The translations under genes were made by a program, and so were the position numbers. Below the pieces are notes generated by a model. It did not search any database, had not been told where the DNA came from, and saw nothing but the letters and a program-made list of their open reading frames with translations. DNA of 12,974 nt from Bacteroidales bacterium (GTDB taxonomy: Bacteria; Bacteroidota; Bacteroidia; Bacteroidales; UBA3824), in NCBI GenBank assembly GCA_017645985.1, contig JAGCNK010000165.1, positions 1 to 12,974 of the forward strand. Reading direction: 5' to 3'. Every line of letters starts with the position of its first letter. Position 1 is the first letter of the stretch. Below are positions 6,138-12,974 of this stretch, piece after piece.

Positions 6138-7883
6138 TCACATTCCTCCTTCATACACCACTTTGGCAAGTTTTCCGTTGCTGTAAACTGCCTCGTATAT
6201 GGTTTTGCCCGAACGGTCGTATTTTGCAAATTTGCCTTCGAGAACGCCGTTTTTGTTGTAGTTTTTCTCTGATTGAGGACGACCGTTTGGGTAATATTCT
6301 GTCCATGTGCCAAACGGACGACCGGCTTTGTATTCTTCGCGACGAAGCACTTTACCATCACCTTGACGATAAAACCATGCACCGTCTTTTTTGTCGTCAA
6401 CATATTGACCTTCGATTACCGAAGTGCCTATCTCGTTAAATTCTATAAACTTGCCGTGATGGACACCCTCTTTGAACGACTCTATCATAGTCTTTTTGCC
6501 GGTTTCGTCGTAATATGTCACTACGCCGTCTTTAAGATTGTTTTTGTAATTGATGGTGTAACGCGGCACACCGTTGTCAAACCAGGCATTCCAGGTGCTG
6601 TCCATCATACCGTTGTGAAACGAGCCGTTCATCTCCTTTTTGCCGTTCTCGTAAAAACGCTCCCAGAAGCCTTCCTCCTTGTTGTTCACAAAGTTGCCAC
6701 GATAAAACACCTTGCCGTTTTCGTAGTTGACAAGATAAGGGCCGTTTTTCTCACCGTTGCGGTAAACTGCTGTTTTCCAAATAGATTCGTCTTCGTAATA
6801 CCATTTCCAAAGACCTGTCATCTTGTTGTCGGCATAGTCGCCTTCGTTGCCTTTTTTGCCTGTGATTTGGTAATAGATCCAATGCCCTGTTTGAACATCG
6901 TTGGCAAAGTCGCCTTCAAAGTGCTTTACGATAGTCTTTTTGTCGGCGGCGGTGGTGTCGGTGCGGTACCATACTGCGTGACCGTTTTTCTTGCCTGCAG
7001 AATAGTTGATTTCCGACTCCTTGCGACCGTCGGGGAAGAATCCCTTGTGCAGACCCTCTTTGAGTCCCTTGCGGTAAAGTCCCGACGATGTAACAGCTCC
7101 GTCTTCGTTCCAGAATGTCCACACGCTGTCGCGGAGGTTGTCTTTCATACGGCCTTCGCTCTGTTTTTTGCCGTTCTGATACCAGAACGACACAATGCCG
7201 TTTTCGATATTCTCCACACTGCGTTTTTTGCCGTCTTCGTAAAATGTGTATGAAGTGCCTGTGGGATTGCCTTTTACGTATGTCTTTTGGGTGGCAACAT
7301 TTCCATTATTGAAAAAAGTCTTCCAGAGACCGTCTTTAAGACCGTCTTTGTAATTGCCCTGCTCTTTCACAGTTTTTTCGTCGGCATAATAGGTGATGTA
7401 TGTGCCGTTGCCGTTGTCAAAAAGGGGCTTTCCTGTATTCGTGAACGCACTTACTGCCAAGCAGCCCGACGGGTCGCACTTTTCTACAAAGACAAGCTTG
7501 CCGTTGATGTTGTAATAGTTCCAGACAGAATCCTTTTTGCTGTCGAGATAGCGTCCCGAAACCTTTGGCGTGCCGTCGCTGTTGTACTCGTGGTATTCGC
7601 CCTGAGCCTTGCTGTTGTACACATAGCCCTCGCTCTTGAGTTTTCCGTTTTCGTAGTAATACGCCATACGGCCGTTGACCGCACCGGCGTAATAGTCGAT
7701 CTCTTTGGTAAGGACGCCTTTGCGGTTGTAGTATTTCCAACGTCCGTCGGGATGTCCGTTTTTAAGTTGTCCTTCGCTCTCTTTGATTTCGGTTTTTTCG
7801 AAGTATGTAACGATATACTCGTCTTGCGCCGACACCGACAATGCCGCAGAAGCCATCAGCGCCAGCAATAGAAAGTGTTTCAT
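6138..7883 (-). CDS. Exported MORN-repeat protein (about 21 repeats)
   Basis: A 581-aa protein starting with a signal peptide (MKHFLLLALMASAALSVSAQ, 1-20). From about residue 47 to the end it is an almost continuous array of some 21 units of about 24 aa with the pattern G-x-W-x-x-Y-Y-x-N-G-K-x-x-x-E-x-x-Y-x-x-G-x-x-D, the MORN_2 type (beta-hairpin units) also seen in YwqK-like proteins. Examples are GLWKTFFNNGN (185-195), GFWERFYENGK (405-415) and GTWTEYYPNGR (525-535). Two units are interrupted: at 130-160 by an insert with Cys136 and Cys141 (CDPSGC), and at 306-330 by a polar insert. No lipobox and no other domain are visible. It starts 38 bp downstream of the sensor gene on the same strand without a clear promoter between, so co-transcription is likely. 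The ligand or partner is unknown. Confidence 0.88.
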   Translation of the reverse strand: MKHFLLLALMASAALSVSAQDEYIVTYFEKTEIKESEGQLKNGHPDGRWKYYNRKGVLTKEIDYYAGAVNGRMAYYYENGKLKSEGYVYNSKAQGEYHEYNSDGTPKVSGRYLDSKKDSVWNYYNINGKLVFVEKCDPSGCLAVSAFTNTGKPLFDNGNGTYITYYADEKTVKEQGNYKDGLKDGLWKTFFNNGNVATQKTYVKGNPTGTSYTFYEDGKKRSVENIENGIVSFWYQNGKKQSEGRMKDNLRDSVWTFWNEDGAVTSSGLYRKGLKEGLHKGFFPDGRKESEINYSAGKKNGHAVWYRTDTTAADKKTIVKHFEGDFANDVQTGHWIYYQITGKKGNEGDYADNKMTGLWKWYYEDESIWKTAVYRNGEKNGPYLVNYENGKVFYRGNFVNNKEEGFWERFYENGKKEMNGSFHNGMMDSTWNAWFDNGVPRYTINYKNNLKDGVVTYYDETGKKTMIESFKEGVHHGKFIEFNEIGTSVIEGQYVDDKKDGAWFYRQGDGKVLRREEYKAGRPFGTWTEYYPNGRPQSEKNYNKNGVLEGKFAKYDRSGKTIYEAVYSNGKLAKVVYEGGM

Positions 7884-7921
7884 GATTTCCGGCTTTACTA
7901 TATTATATAAGGTGTGTTTAC

Positions 7922-10069
7922 CTAATTCTCTTTTGCCTTGGTTTTCAGAAATTCATTTTCGTTTTTGAGCTCGCCAATCTGACGTTCCAAATCTTTGACG
8001 TGCATAATCTGCTCGGTGATATCCTTGGAGATAACCATAACAGATTTGAGCACGTTTTGCTCGTCGCGTGTGGGCGTGTATATCTCGTTGAGATAGAACT
8101 CCTTGCCATTGAATTTGTAATGGTTGATCTGCGCATGCACAAGTCCCTGGCTGAGGTGTTCCATAATGCCGTTGAATTTATCAACTTCCTCTTTTTCAAT
8201 CATAAAGCTACGGATATCCTTAGCTTCGATGTCGCCCACAAGCAGCTCGATGTTGGCGAGGAAACGGTTGTTGGCAGTAACGAAGTAGCCCTGAGCGTCG
8301 AGTTCGTAGTATCCCGCCGAATTGTTGAGCATAAACTCCATCTTGCGGAGAGCCTGACGCGACTGCTCTGCCTTTTCGGTAAGTTTCTGAATGGTAGACT
8401 GCGATGTTTCTGCTTGGTTTTCGTAGTCGTCGTGAAGTTTTTGATATTTTACAAGTTCGTTCTTGTTGATTTCCTGAAGGTTTTCGATCTGAGCCTTGAG
8501 GTTTTCGATATTCTTGTGCACCTCCGCCTCCTGCTGTGCAAGACGCTCTGACTTTTCGGAAGATTCTTCCAAAAGTTTTGCGGTGTTCATATTGATCTTA
8601 ACGTTTGCGATGGTGGCTGCGATGGTCTCGCCAATCTTTTCGATAAACTCAACTTGGTATTTCTCAATTACACGGAACGATGCAAGTTCCACAATACCAA
8701 ATGTTTCGGCGTTTACTTTAAGCGGAACGATAACCAAACATGTAGGATCTGCCTCGCCTAAGCCGCTGCTGATGTGCACATAGCCTTTTGGAAGGTCGGT
8801 AAGGTATACTGTCTCGTTTTCGCGGAAGCACTGTCCGATAAGGTTTTCGCCGATTTCGATACGCTGCTTGACATATTTGAGACGGTCGTAGGCGTAGAAC
8901 GCCGTAAGGTCGAGGTGAATATCCTCCTTGTCGCTGTCGTCCACAATGTAGATGCCGCCCATATTGGCGTCGAGATAGCGGACGAGTTTCTCGATAACCT
9001 TGTTGGAGAGAATCTGCATATCGTCGCCCACGTTGCGGAGCAGTTCGTTGAACTCGGCAAGACCCTGCGAAGCCCAGTTTCGTTGAGCGTTCTCGTTCTT
9101 TCGCTGCTCGGCGTCCTTCTCTGCCTTGATAAGGTTGTCGCGCATGACGAGCAGTGAGTTTGCCAGCACGTCGTGCTTGCTTCGGGGTTTGAACTCGGTG
9201 GTGAAATCGCCTTCACCAATTCGGATAGCGAACTGCGAGGTTTCTTTGAGGTTGCCCACCAGCACCTTGATAGACTCAACCATATCGCCGATTTCGTCGC
9301 TACGCTCGTAGCCGTTTACCTCGGGCAGGATACCCCGGCTTATCTTGTTGATAATGCCCTTGATATAACTGATCGACGAAATCATGTGGTGACTTGTGGT
9401 AATACCTACAAACACCACCACAAACAGCACAAAGACGATGCACCAGAGTAGTACCTTCAATGAATGCTCTATGTTGTCGTCAATTCTGTCAAGATTGCGC
9501 GAAGATATTGAGTAAAAAGAACTTGCAAGTTTTGATGCGTCGAAGAATACCGACTTGTACATACGTGCCAAACGACCGTCGAGAAGGTCGTTGCGCAGCT
9601 CGGCCATAGCCTGGAGGTCGTTCTGGCTCTTGGCATCCATCATATTCTCCATATATTCGCCGTGCATCATAAACAGCGAGTCGGTTTTTTCGGAGGTGAT
9701 GAAAAATAGGTCTCGTTCGGCGTCGCCCCAAAGGTCGTGGTCTACGAAGTTGAGAATCTGCTTTTTGAGCGAGTCGAGCTGCATACCGTGGCAAGCGTCG
9801 ATTTCGTTGCTCACACGCTTGGCTGCAGAAGCCGAGTCGCACTGCAAGGTCCACCTCACAACCAACGAGTGAGTCTGCTCAATGAGGTCTTTGAATTTTT
9901 CGGTATACATCAACGAAGGATAGTTTACCGAAATATTCTCGGAGAGCATCTCGCTGTTTTTGCGCTGGCTGCTGTTGAGCAGATAGTACATCACAAGAAT
10001 CAGCACGCCCAATGTGCCGAAGCCTAAAATCAATTTCAGTTTTACTGTAAAATGAAAGCCGGATTTCAT
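7922..10069 (-). CDS. Membrane sensor protein with tandem HAMP, GAF and PAS, no output domain
   Basis: A 715-aa inner-membrane signalling protein. TM1 lies at about 10-32, followed by a helical periplasmic domain at about 33-205, probably a four-helix-bundle sensor of the kind found in chemoreceptors. TM2 is at about 207-226. HAMP1 is about 227-273 (GILPEVNGYERSDEIGDM), and a second HAMP-like unit is about 280-315 (IGEGDFTTEFKPRSKHDVLANSL). A GAF domain spans about 340-495 (NMGGIYIVDD, GENLIGQCFRENETVYL, VPLKVNAETFGIVELAS). A coiled coil at about 497-580 leads to a PAS domain at about 582-688 (GYYELDAQGYFVTANNRFL ... VMVISKDITEQ) and a short C-terminal coil. There is no H-box, ATPase, GGDEF, receiver or methyl-accepting hairpin signature. 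The stop is clean and nothing kinase-like remains downstream. It probably signals to a separate partner. The exported MORN gene follows 38 bp later. Confidence 0.85.
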   Translation of the reverse strand: MKSGFHFTVKLKLILGFGTLGVLILVMYYLLNSSQRKNSEMLSENISVNYPSLMYTEKFKDLIEQTHSLVVRWTLQCDSASAAKRVSNEIDACHGMQLDSLKKQILNFVDHDLWGDAERDLFFITSEKTDSLFMMHGEYMENMMDAKSQNDLQAMAELRNDLLDGRLARMYKSVFFDASKLASSFYSISSRNLDRIDDNIEHSLKVLLWCIVFVLFVVVFVGITTSHHMISSISYIKGIINKISRGILPEVNGYERSDEIGDMVESIKVLVGNLKETSQFAIRIGEGDFTTEFKPRSKHDVLANSLLVMRDNLIKAEKDAEQRKNENAQRNWASQGLAEFNELLRNVGDDMQILSNKVIEKLVRYLDANMGGIYIVDDSDKEDIHLDLTAFYAYDRLKYVKQRIEIGENLIGQCFRENETVYLTDLPKGYVHISSGLGEADPTCLVIVPLKVNAETFGIVELASFRVIEKYQVEFIEKIGETIAATIANVKINMNTAKLLEESSEKSERLAQQEAEVHKNIENLKAQIENLQEINKNELVKYQKLHDDYENQAETSQSTIQKLTEKAEQSRQALRKMEFMLNNSAGYYELDAQGYFVTANNRFLANIELLVGDIEAKDIRSFMIEKEEVDKFNGIMEHLSQGLVHAQINHYKFNGKEFYLNEIYTPTRDEQNVLKSVMVISKDITEQIMHVKDLERQIGELKNENEFLKTKAKEN

Positions 10070-10095
10070 CTTATTTTATTTTATTAATTGGTTGT

Positions 10096-10124
10096 CAAAC
10101 ATATAGCCTATTTTTAAATAAAAA
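10096..10124 (-). promoter_or_regulatory. Candidate promoter of the sensor-MORN transcription unit
   Basis: On the - strand, TATGTTTG (10096-10103) fits the -7 box TAnnTTTG, 26 bp before the sensor ATG. A T-rich -33 region (TTTT, 10121-10124) is 17 bp upstream, slightly closer than usual. Confidence 0.45.
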
Positions 10125-10161
10125 TCGGCATATAAAGTTATGCAACAAATAAACCAATTGC

Positions 10162-10183
10162 AAATTTTTTTATAAAAAAATTT
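10162..10183. repeat. All-A/T palindrome after holA
   Basis: AAATTTTTTTA followed directly by its complement gives a perfect 22-bp palindrome just beyond the holA stop codon. It has no G or C and no following T-tract on the - strand, so it is at best a weak terminator. The A-tracts could also bend the DNA upstream of the sensor promoter. Confidence 0.4.
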
Positions 10184-10185
10184 TC

Positions 10186-11193
10186 TCAGTGCATAATTTT
10201 GTACACCAGCTCTTGCAAAAGTGCGCCTGGATCGGTGGAAGAGTTGCCCACGCCTTTGCTCTTGAGGTCGTATTCGCGAAGCAGCGAAATAGCCTTTATG
10301 ACCTTCGGGGCGGGAAAGCGTTTCTGCGCCGCCGCATAGTCTTTGAGAAAAAACGGGTTGCATCCGAGAGCCGCCGCCTGAGTTTTTGAATCGTCGCGAA
10401 TGTGCTGATTGAAAACCAGCAGCTTGCAAAAATATCCGTACAATGCCGTGATGGTAAGCACCAACGGATTGTCTTTCTGATTTTTGGAGAAATGGTCCAC
10501 AATTCTGGCTGCCTTGAGCACGTCGCCAGAGCCAATGGCGTTCTGAAGCTCAAAATTGTTGTAGTCCTTGCTAATGCCTATGTTGTCTTGAATGTTGGCA
10601 GGCGAAATCTTAGAGCCCGAGGGCAGGGCAATGGCAAGTTTGTCTACCTCGTTGGCTATCTTCGACAGGTCGGTGCCAAGATAGTCGGTGAGCAGACGCA
10701 GAGCCACAGGGTCGATGGTGTAGCCTTTTTCTTTGATATACGACTCAGCCCACGATGGTATCTTGTTGTCGTACAGCTTTTTGGAGGTGAACACCACTCC
10801 TGTTTTCTCGATAGCCGAGGCAAGTTTCTTGCGTTTGTCGAGTTCCTTATACTTGTGGCACAGCACCAAGATGGTGGTTTTCTGAGGCTTCTGCACGTAG
10901 AATATGAGATCGTCGATTTTTTTCATATCCTGAGCCTCTTTTACAATAACCACCTGATACTCAGCCATCATCGGAAACCTTTTGGACAGCGTGTCGAGAT
11001 TAGGCACGTCGATATCCTTGCCGTAAACCACTGTCTGGTTGAAGGTTTTCTCGTCGTCGGTGAGGGCGTTTTTTTCGATGTATGACGCAATCTGGTCGAT
11101 AAAGTACGGCTCGTCGCCCTGCAGTAGATACACGGGGGCGAACTTACGAGCCTTGAGGTCGGCCATAATGCCTTCGTATGTAGATGCCGCCAT
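10186..11193 (-). CDS. holA: DNA polymerase III subunit delta HolA
   Basis: The delta subunit of the clamp loader, which opens the beta sliding clamp during replication. The protein is 335 aa, the family length. The N-terminal domain starts with FAPVYLLQGDEPYFID (18-33), the typical opening, and contains the RFPMM segment (72-76) expected to contact the clamp. The middle has LVLCHKYKELDKRKKL (109-124). The helical second domain carries LLTDYLGTDLSKIANEVDKLA (167-187), the most conserved HolA motif. The C-terminal collar domain runs from about 210 to the end. The start codon is 15 bp after the amn stop, indicating an amn-holA operon. The divergent HsdR_N-like gene lies beyond amn. No anomalies seen. 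Confidence 0.94.
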   Translation of the reverse strand: MAASTYEGIMADLKARKFAPVYLLQGDEPYFIDQIASYIEKNALTDDEKTFNQTVVYGKDIDVPNLDTLSKRFPMMAEYQVVIVKEAQDMKKIDDLIFYVQKPQKTTILVLCHKYKELDKRKKLASAIEKTGVVFTSKKLYDNKIPSWAESYIKEKGYTIDPVALRLLTDYLGTDLSKIANEVDKLAIALPSGSKISPANIQDNIGISKDYNNFELQNAIGSGDVLKAARIVDHFSKNQKDNPLVLTITALYGYFCKLLVFNQHIRDDSKTQAAALGCNPFFLKDYAAAQKRFPAPKVIKAISLLREYDLKSKGVGNSSTDPGALLQELVYKIMH

Positions 11194-11208
11194 AATATAT
11201 ATAAGGTG

Positions 11209-11979
11209 TTAGAAACGCAGATGCTTAACGCTCTGACAATTGTTGATAATCTCTTGGAGCGACCTGATGCCGATTTCGAGGTGGGTGTCCACGTAGTTGT
11301 GAGTTACCTTGTTGTCAGATTCGCGAGTTTTTACGCCCGACGAAATCATAGGCTGGTCGGAAACAAGCAGAAGAGCTCCTGTGGGAATCTGATTTTTGAA
11401 ACCTACGGTAAAGAGCGTGGCTGTCTCCATATCCACGGCCATAGTGCGTATGGTGCGGAGATATTCTTTAAACTCGTCGTCCCATTCCCACACACGGCGG
11501 TTGGTGGTGTAAACTGTTCCTGTCCAATAATCTCTGCCGGTGTCGCGAACCATTGCCGACACAGCACGCTGAAGGTTGAACGCCGGGAGTGCGGGCACCT
11601 CGGGGGGCAGGTATGCGTTGCTTGTTCCCTCGCCACGGATGGCTGCGATAGGCAGGATCAAGTCGCCAAGCTGATTGATGCGCTTGAGACCTCCGCATTT
11701 GCCAAGGAAAAGCACAGCCTCGGGATGAACGGCGCTGAGCAAGTCCATGATGGTGGCGGCGTTGGGACTTCCCATACCAAAGTTGATAATAGTGATACCC
11801 TCGGCCGAGGCGTTGGGCATATTCTGGTTCTCGCCCAAAATCGGCACATTGTACTTGTGGGCAAATAGCTCCACATAGTGCTGAAAGTTGGTCAACAGAA
11901 TATGTTTGTCAAAATCTTCGAGTTCGCGCCCGGTGTATCGGGGCAGCCAATTGTTTACAATTTCTTCTTTTGTTCTCAT
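11209..11979 (-). CDS. amn: AMP nucleosidase (short Bacteroidota form)
   Basis: Hydrolyses AMP to adenine and ribose 5-phosphate and so helps set adenylate levels. The protein is 256 aa and belongs to the nucleoside phosphorylase / PNP-UDP superfamily. Motifs include INFGMGSPNAATIMDLL (65-81, phosphate and ribose site), VLFLGKCGGL (89-98), the AVDMETATLF segment (181-190) that holds the ribose-binding Met-Glu, and LLLVSDQPM (203-211) with the purine-contacting Asp208. The longer proteobacterial Amn carries an extra N-terminal regulatory domain that is absent here; a form of about 260 aa is usual in Bacteroidota. A different purine nucleoside phosphorylase activity cannot be excluded from sequence alone. 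It is first in a likely operon with holA. Confidence 0.9.
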   Translation of the reverse strand: MRTKEEIVNNWLPRYTGRELEDFDKHILLTNFQHYVELFAHKYNVPILGENQNMPNASAEGITIINFGMGSPNAATIMDLLSAVHPEAVLFLGKCGGLKRINQLGDLILPIAAIRGEGTSNAYLPPEVPALPAFNLQRAVSAMVRDTGRDYWTGTVYTTNRRVWEWDDEFKEYLRTIRTMAVDMETATLFTVGFKNQIPTGALLLVSDQPMISSGVKTRESDNKVTHNYVDTHLEIGIRSLQEIINNCQSVKHLRF

Positions 11980-12027
11980 ATTTCAATAAATATTATTATT
12001 TTCGCCTGATTTTCAATATTACACTAT
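11980..12027. promoter_or_regulatory. Divergent intergenic region amn / HsdR_N-like gene
   Basis: These 48 AT-rich bases must hold at least part of the control region of two divergent genes. Near-matches to the -7 box are TATTTTCG-like on the + strand and TAATATTG-like on the - strand, each with one mismatch. Neither has a convincing -33 partner, so exact promoters are not assigned. Confidence 0.35.
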
Positions 12028-12477
12028 ATGCAACAGTTGAATTTACCGCCGTGCAATTTAGCAATAAAAAACGGTTTACAAAATAAATATATTTTTGACA
12101 TTATACGAAAAAAATATATCGTTTTAACACCCGAAGAATGGGTGCGCCAACATTTTGTCCATTTTTTGATCAACTACAAGCACTATCCCAAAAACCTGAT
12201 GCGCACCGAAAACGGATTGAAAGTATACAACACCGTGAAACGCAGCGATATAGTAATATACAACCGCAACGCCGAGGCGGTGGCGCTGGTGGAGTGCAAA
12301 GCTCCGGAAGTTAAGATATGCCAAAGCACATTCGACCAAATAGCACGTTACAACATCCATTTCAATGCCTCTATCCTAATGGTTACCAACGGTTTAGACA
12401 CCTATTGCGTAAAAACCGACAAGGAAGAGGGCGGATTCCGTTTTTTGGAGGATATTCCTGACTATCAGAATATTTGA
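12028..12477 (+). CDS. Stand-alone HsdR N-terminal-like PD-(D/E)XK protein
   Basis: A 149-aa protein matching the type I restriction HsdR N-terminal family (HSDR_N_2) but complete in itself. LTPEEWVRQHFVHFLI (33-48) is the family's helical signature with a conserved Glu. The PD-(D/E)XK core is visible: KRSDIVIY with D74, LVECKAP with E89 and K91, and FDQIARYN with Q104. This suggests a competent nuclease fold. No helicase, methylase or specificity subunit is nearby, so it is not a restriction system. From memory, near-identical proteins occur across Bacteroidota and often sit next to holA, pointing to a conserved housekeeping role in DNA metabolism that I cannot name. It is divergent from amn-holA by 48 bp, and its stop abuts the stop of the convergent prenyltransferase gene. 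Confidence 0.88.
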   Translation: MQQLNLPPCNLAIKNGLQNKYIFDIIRKKYIVLTPEEWVRQHFVHFLINYKHYPKNLMRTENGLKVYNTVKRSDIVIYNRNAEAVALVECKAPEVKICQSTFDQIARYNIHFNASILMVTNGLDTYCVKTDKEEGGFRFLEDIPDYQNI

Positions 12478-12974
12478 TTATTCCTCCGCCACTGCTATTA
12501 TATTGTACCTAACCACCCAAAGGTAGAGTATTCCGGCAAGCATGATTATTTTGGTAAGAGTAGACACAAAATGAATCTCTCTTTTGCCGTTCATTGTCAT
12601 AACCTTATAAATCAGAAACATAAGCGGGAGAACCACAGCCACTCCCAGATATACTGCGGAGGGTGTGTCGCCGAGGAAGGTGTTCCACGCCACCACCAGA
12701 GCCGCTATTGTGGCTACTATCAGCACTGAAACCACTATCTTTGAAGCCTTGACTCCGATAACAGCCGGCACTGTGTTGCGTCCGATTTCGCGGTCGCCGT
12801 CCACATCCTCGATGTCCTTGATAATCTCGCGGAAAAGTGTGGTGACAAACGCAAACAAGGCAAATCCCAACGCCCAATAAAACAATATGTTGAGGTCGAG
12901 CAATCCGTTTACAACGTTTTCGTTGCCCACGGCTATCTGACCAGGAATCTCGTATGCCACAGGCAACAGCGGAA
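12478..12974 (-). CDS. UbiA-family prenyltransferase (C-terminal part)
   Basis: Partial: about 164 C-terminal residues are in the window and the frame stays open to its edge, so the N-terminus, including the first Asp motif, is missing. The second Asp-rich motif is present as DIEDVDGDREIGRNTVP, the signature for diphosphate/Mg binding in UbiA enzymes. Four or five hydrophobic membrane helices surround it (for example ILFYWALGFALFAFVTTLF before, and IVVSVLIVATIAALVV, YLGVAVVLPLMFLIY and IIMLAGILYLWVV after). Such integral membrane enzymes attach an isoprenoid chain to an acceptor. In Bacteroidota this type is often annotated as geranylgeranylglycerol-phosphate geranylgeranyltransferase, but the substrate cannot be read from sequence (quinone synthesis is an alternative). 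Confidence 0.88.
   Translation of the reverse strand, partial: PLLPVAYEIPGQIAVGNENVVNGLLDLNILFYWALGFALFAFVTTLFREIIKDIEDVDGDREIGRNTVPAVIGVKASKIVVSVLIVATIAALVVAWNTFLGDTPSAVYLGVAVVLPLMFLIYKVMTMNGKREIHFVSTLTKIIMLAGILYLWVVRYNIIAVAEE

Noticed and set aside
6273..7253. 326-aa open frame antisense to the MORN gene
   Set aside because: The repetitive, biased codon use of the MORN array keeps the opposite frame open. The product is a low-complexity hydrophobic sequence with no domain, whereas the - strand frame has a signal peptide and clear repeats.
6138..7883. YwqK-type antitoxin of a toxin-antitoxin pair
   Set aside because: Automatic annotation often gives MORN_2 proteins this name, but this one is exported, 581 aa long and has no toxin-like neighbour.
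10402..11085. 227-aa open frame antisense to holA
   Set aside because: Lies wholly inside holA, which shows clear family motifs; no recognisable domain in the antisense product.
12028..12477. Remnant of a type I restriction system
   Set aside because: The protein is complete in the small-family form, with no helicase, HsdM or HsdS remains around it.
12964..12966. TTG at 12966 as the start of the prenyltransferase
   Set aside because: The frame stays open to the window edge and a complete UbiA protein needs the first Asp motif and more helices; this is an internal Leu codon.

Overview
The window looks like core chromosome of a Bacteroidales bacterium (phylum Bacteroidota). The gene set supports this: a short Bacteroidota-type AMP nucleosidase, a stand-alone HsdR_N-like protein beside holA, Cmk and IspH with Bacteroidota-style active-site variants, and exported TPR and MORN-repeat proteins. 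Several promoters fit the Bacteroidota pattern TTTG / ~19 bp / TAnnTTTG. Genus cannot be decided from this sequence.

Layout. On the + strand, the 3' end of a TatD-family nuclease is followed closely by ribD (riboflavin synthesis). A small membrane-anchored DUF285 repeat protein reads back on the - strand and overlaps the ribD 3' end by 17 bp. Next is an AT-rich stretch of about 410 bp (1837-2250). It holds two near-identical long palindromes and a degenerate tandem repeat, and is the most unusual non-coding part of the window. Then, all on the - strand, come gpsA (glycerol-3-phosphate for phospholipids), ispH (isoprenoid precursors) and cmk (CMP/dCMP kinase). cmk and ispH overlap as TAATG and probably form one operon that ends at a hairpin terminator before gpsA.

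From about 5 kb to 10 kb lies an envelope and signalling block. An exported TPR protein (+) is divergent from cmk. Stop-to-stop with it is an exported protein built of about 21 MORN-type repeats (-). Upstream of that, and probably co-transcribed with it, is a large membrane sensor (periplasmic domain, tandem HAMP, GAF, coiled coil, PAS) that lacks any recognisable output domain.

The right end carries amn-holA (-; AMP nucleosidase and the DNA polymerase III delta subunit, 15 bp apart), a divergent small PD-(D/E)XK-type HsdR_N protein (+), and the C-terminal part of a UbiA-family prenyltransferase (-) running off the window. All three convergent gene pairs abut or overlap (6137/6138, 12477/12478, and ribD over the DUF285 gene), leaving no room for a terminator between them.

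Most genes are ordinary housekeeping. The candidates for something undescribed are the twin palindromes with compensated flanks, the output-less sensor paired with the MORN protein, and the solitary conserved nuclease-like gene beside holA.
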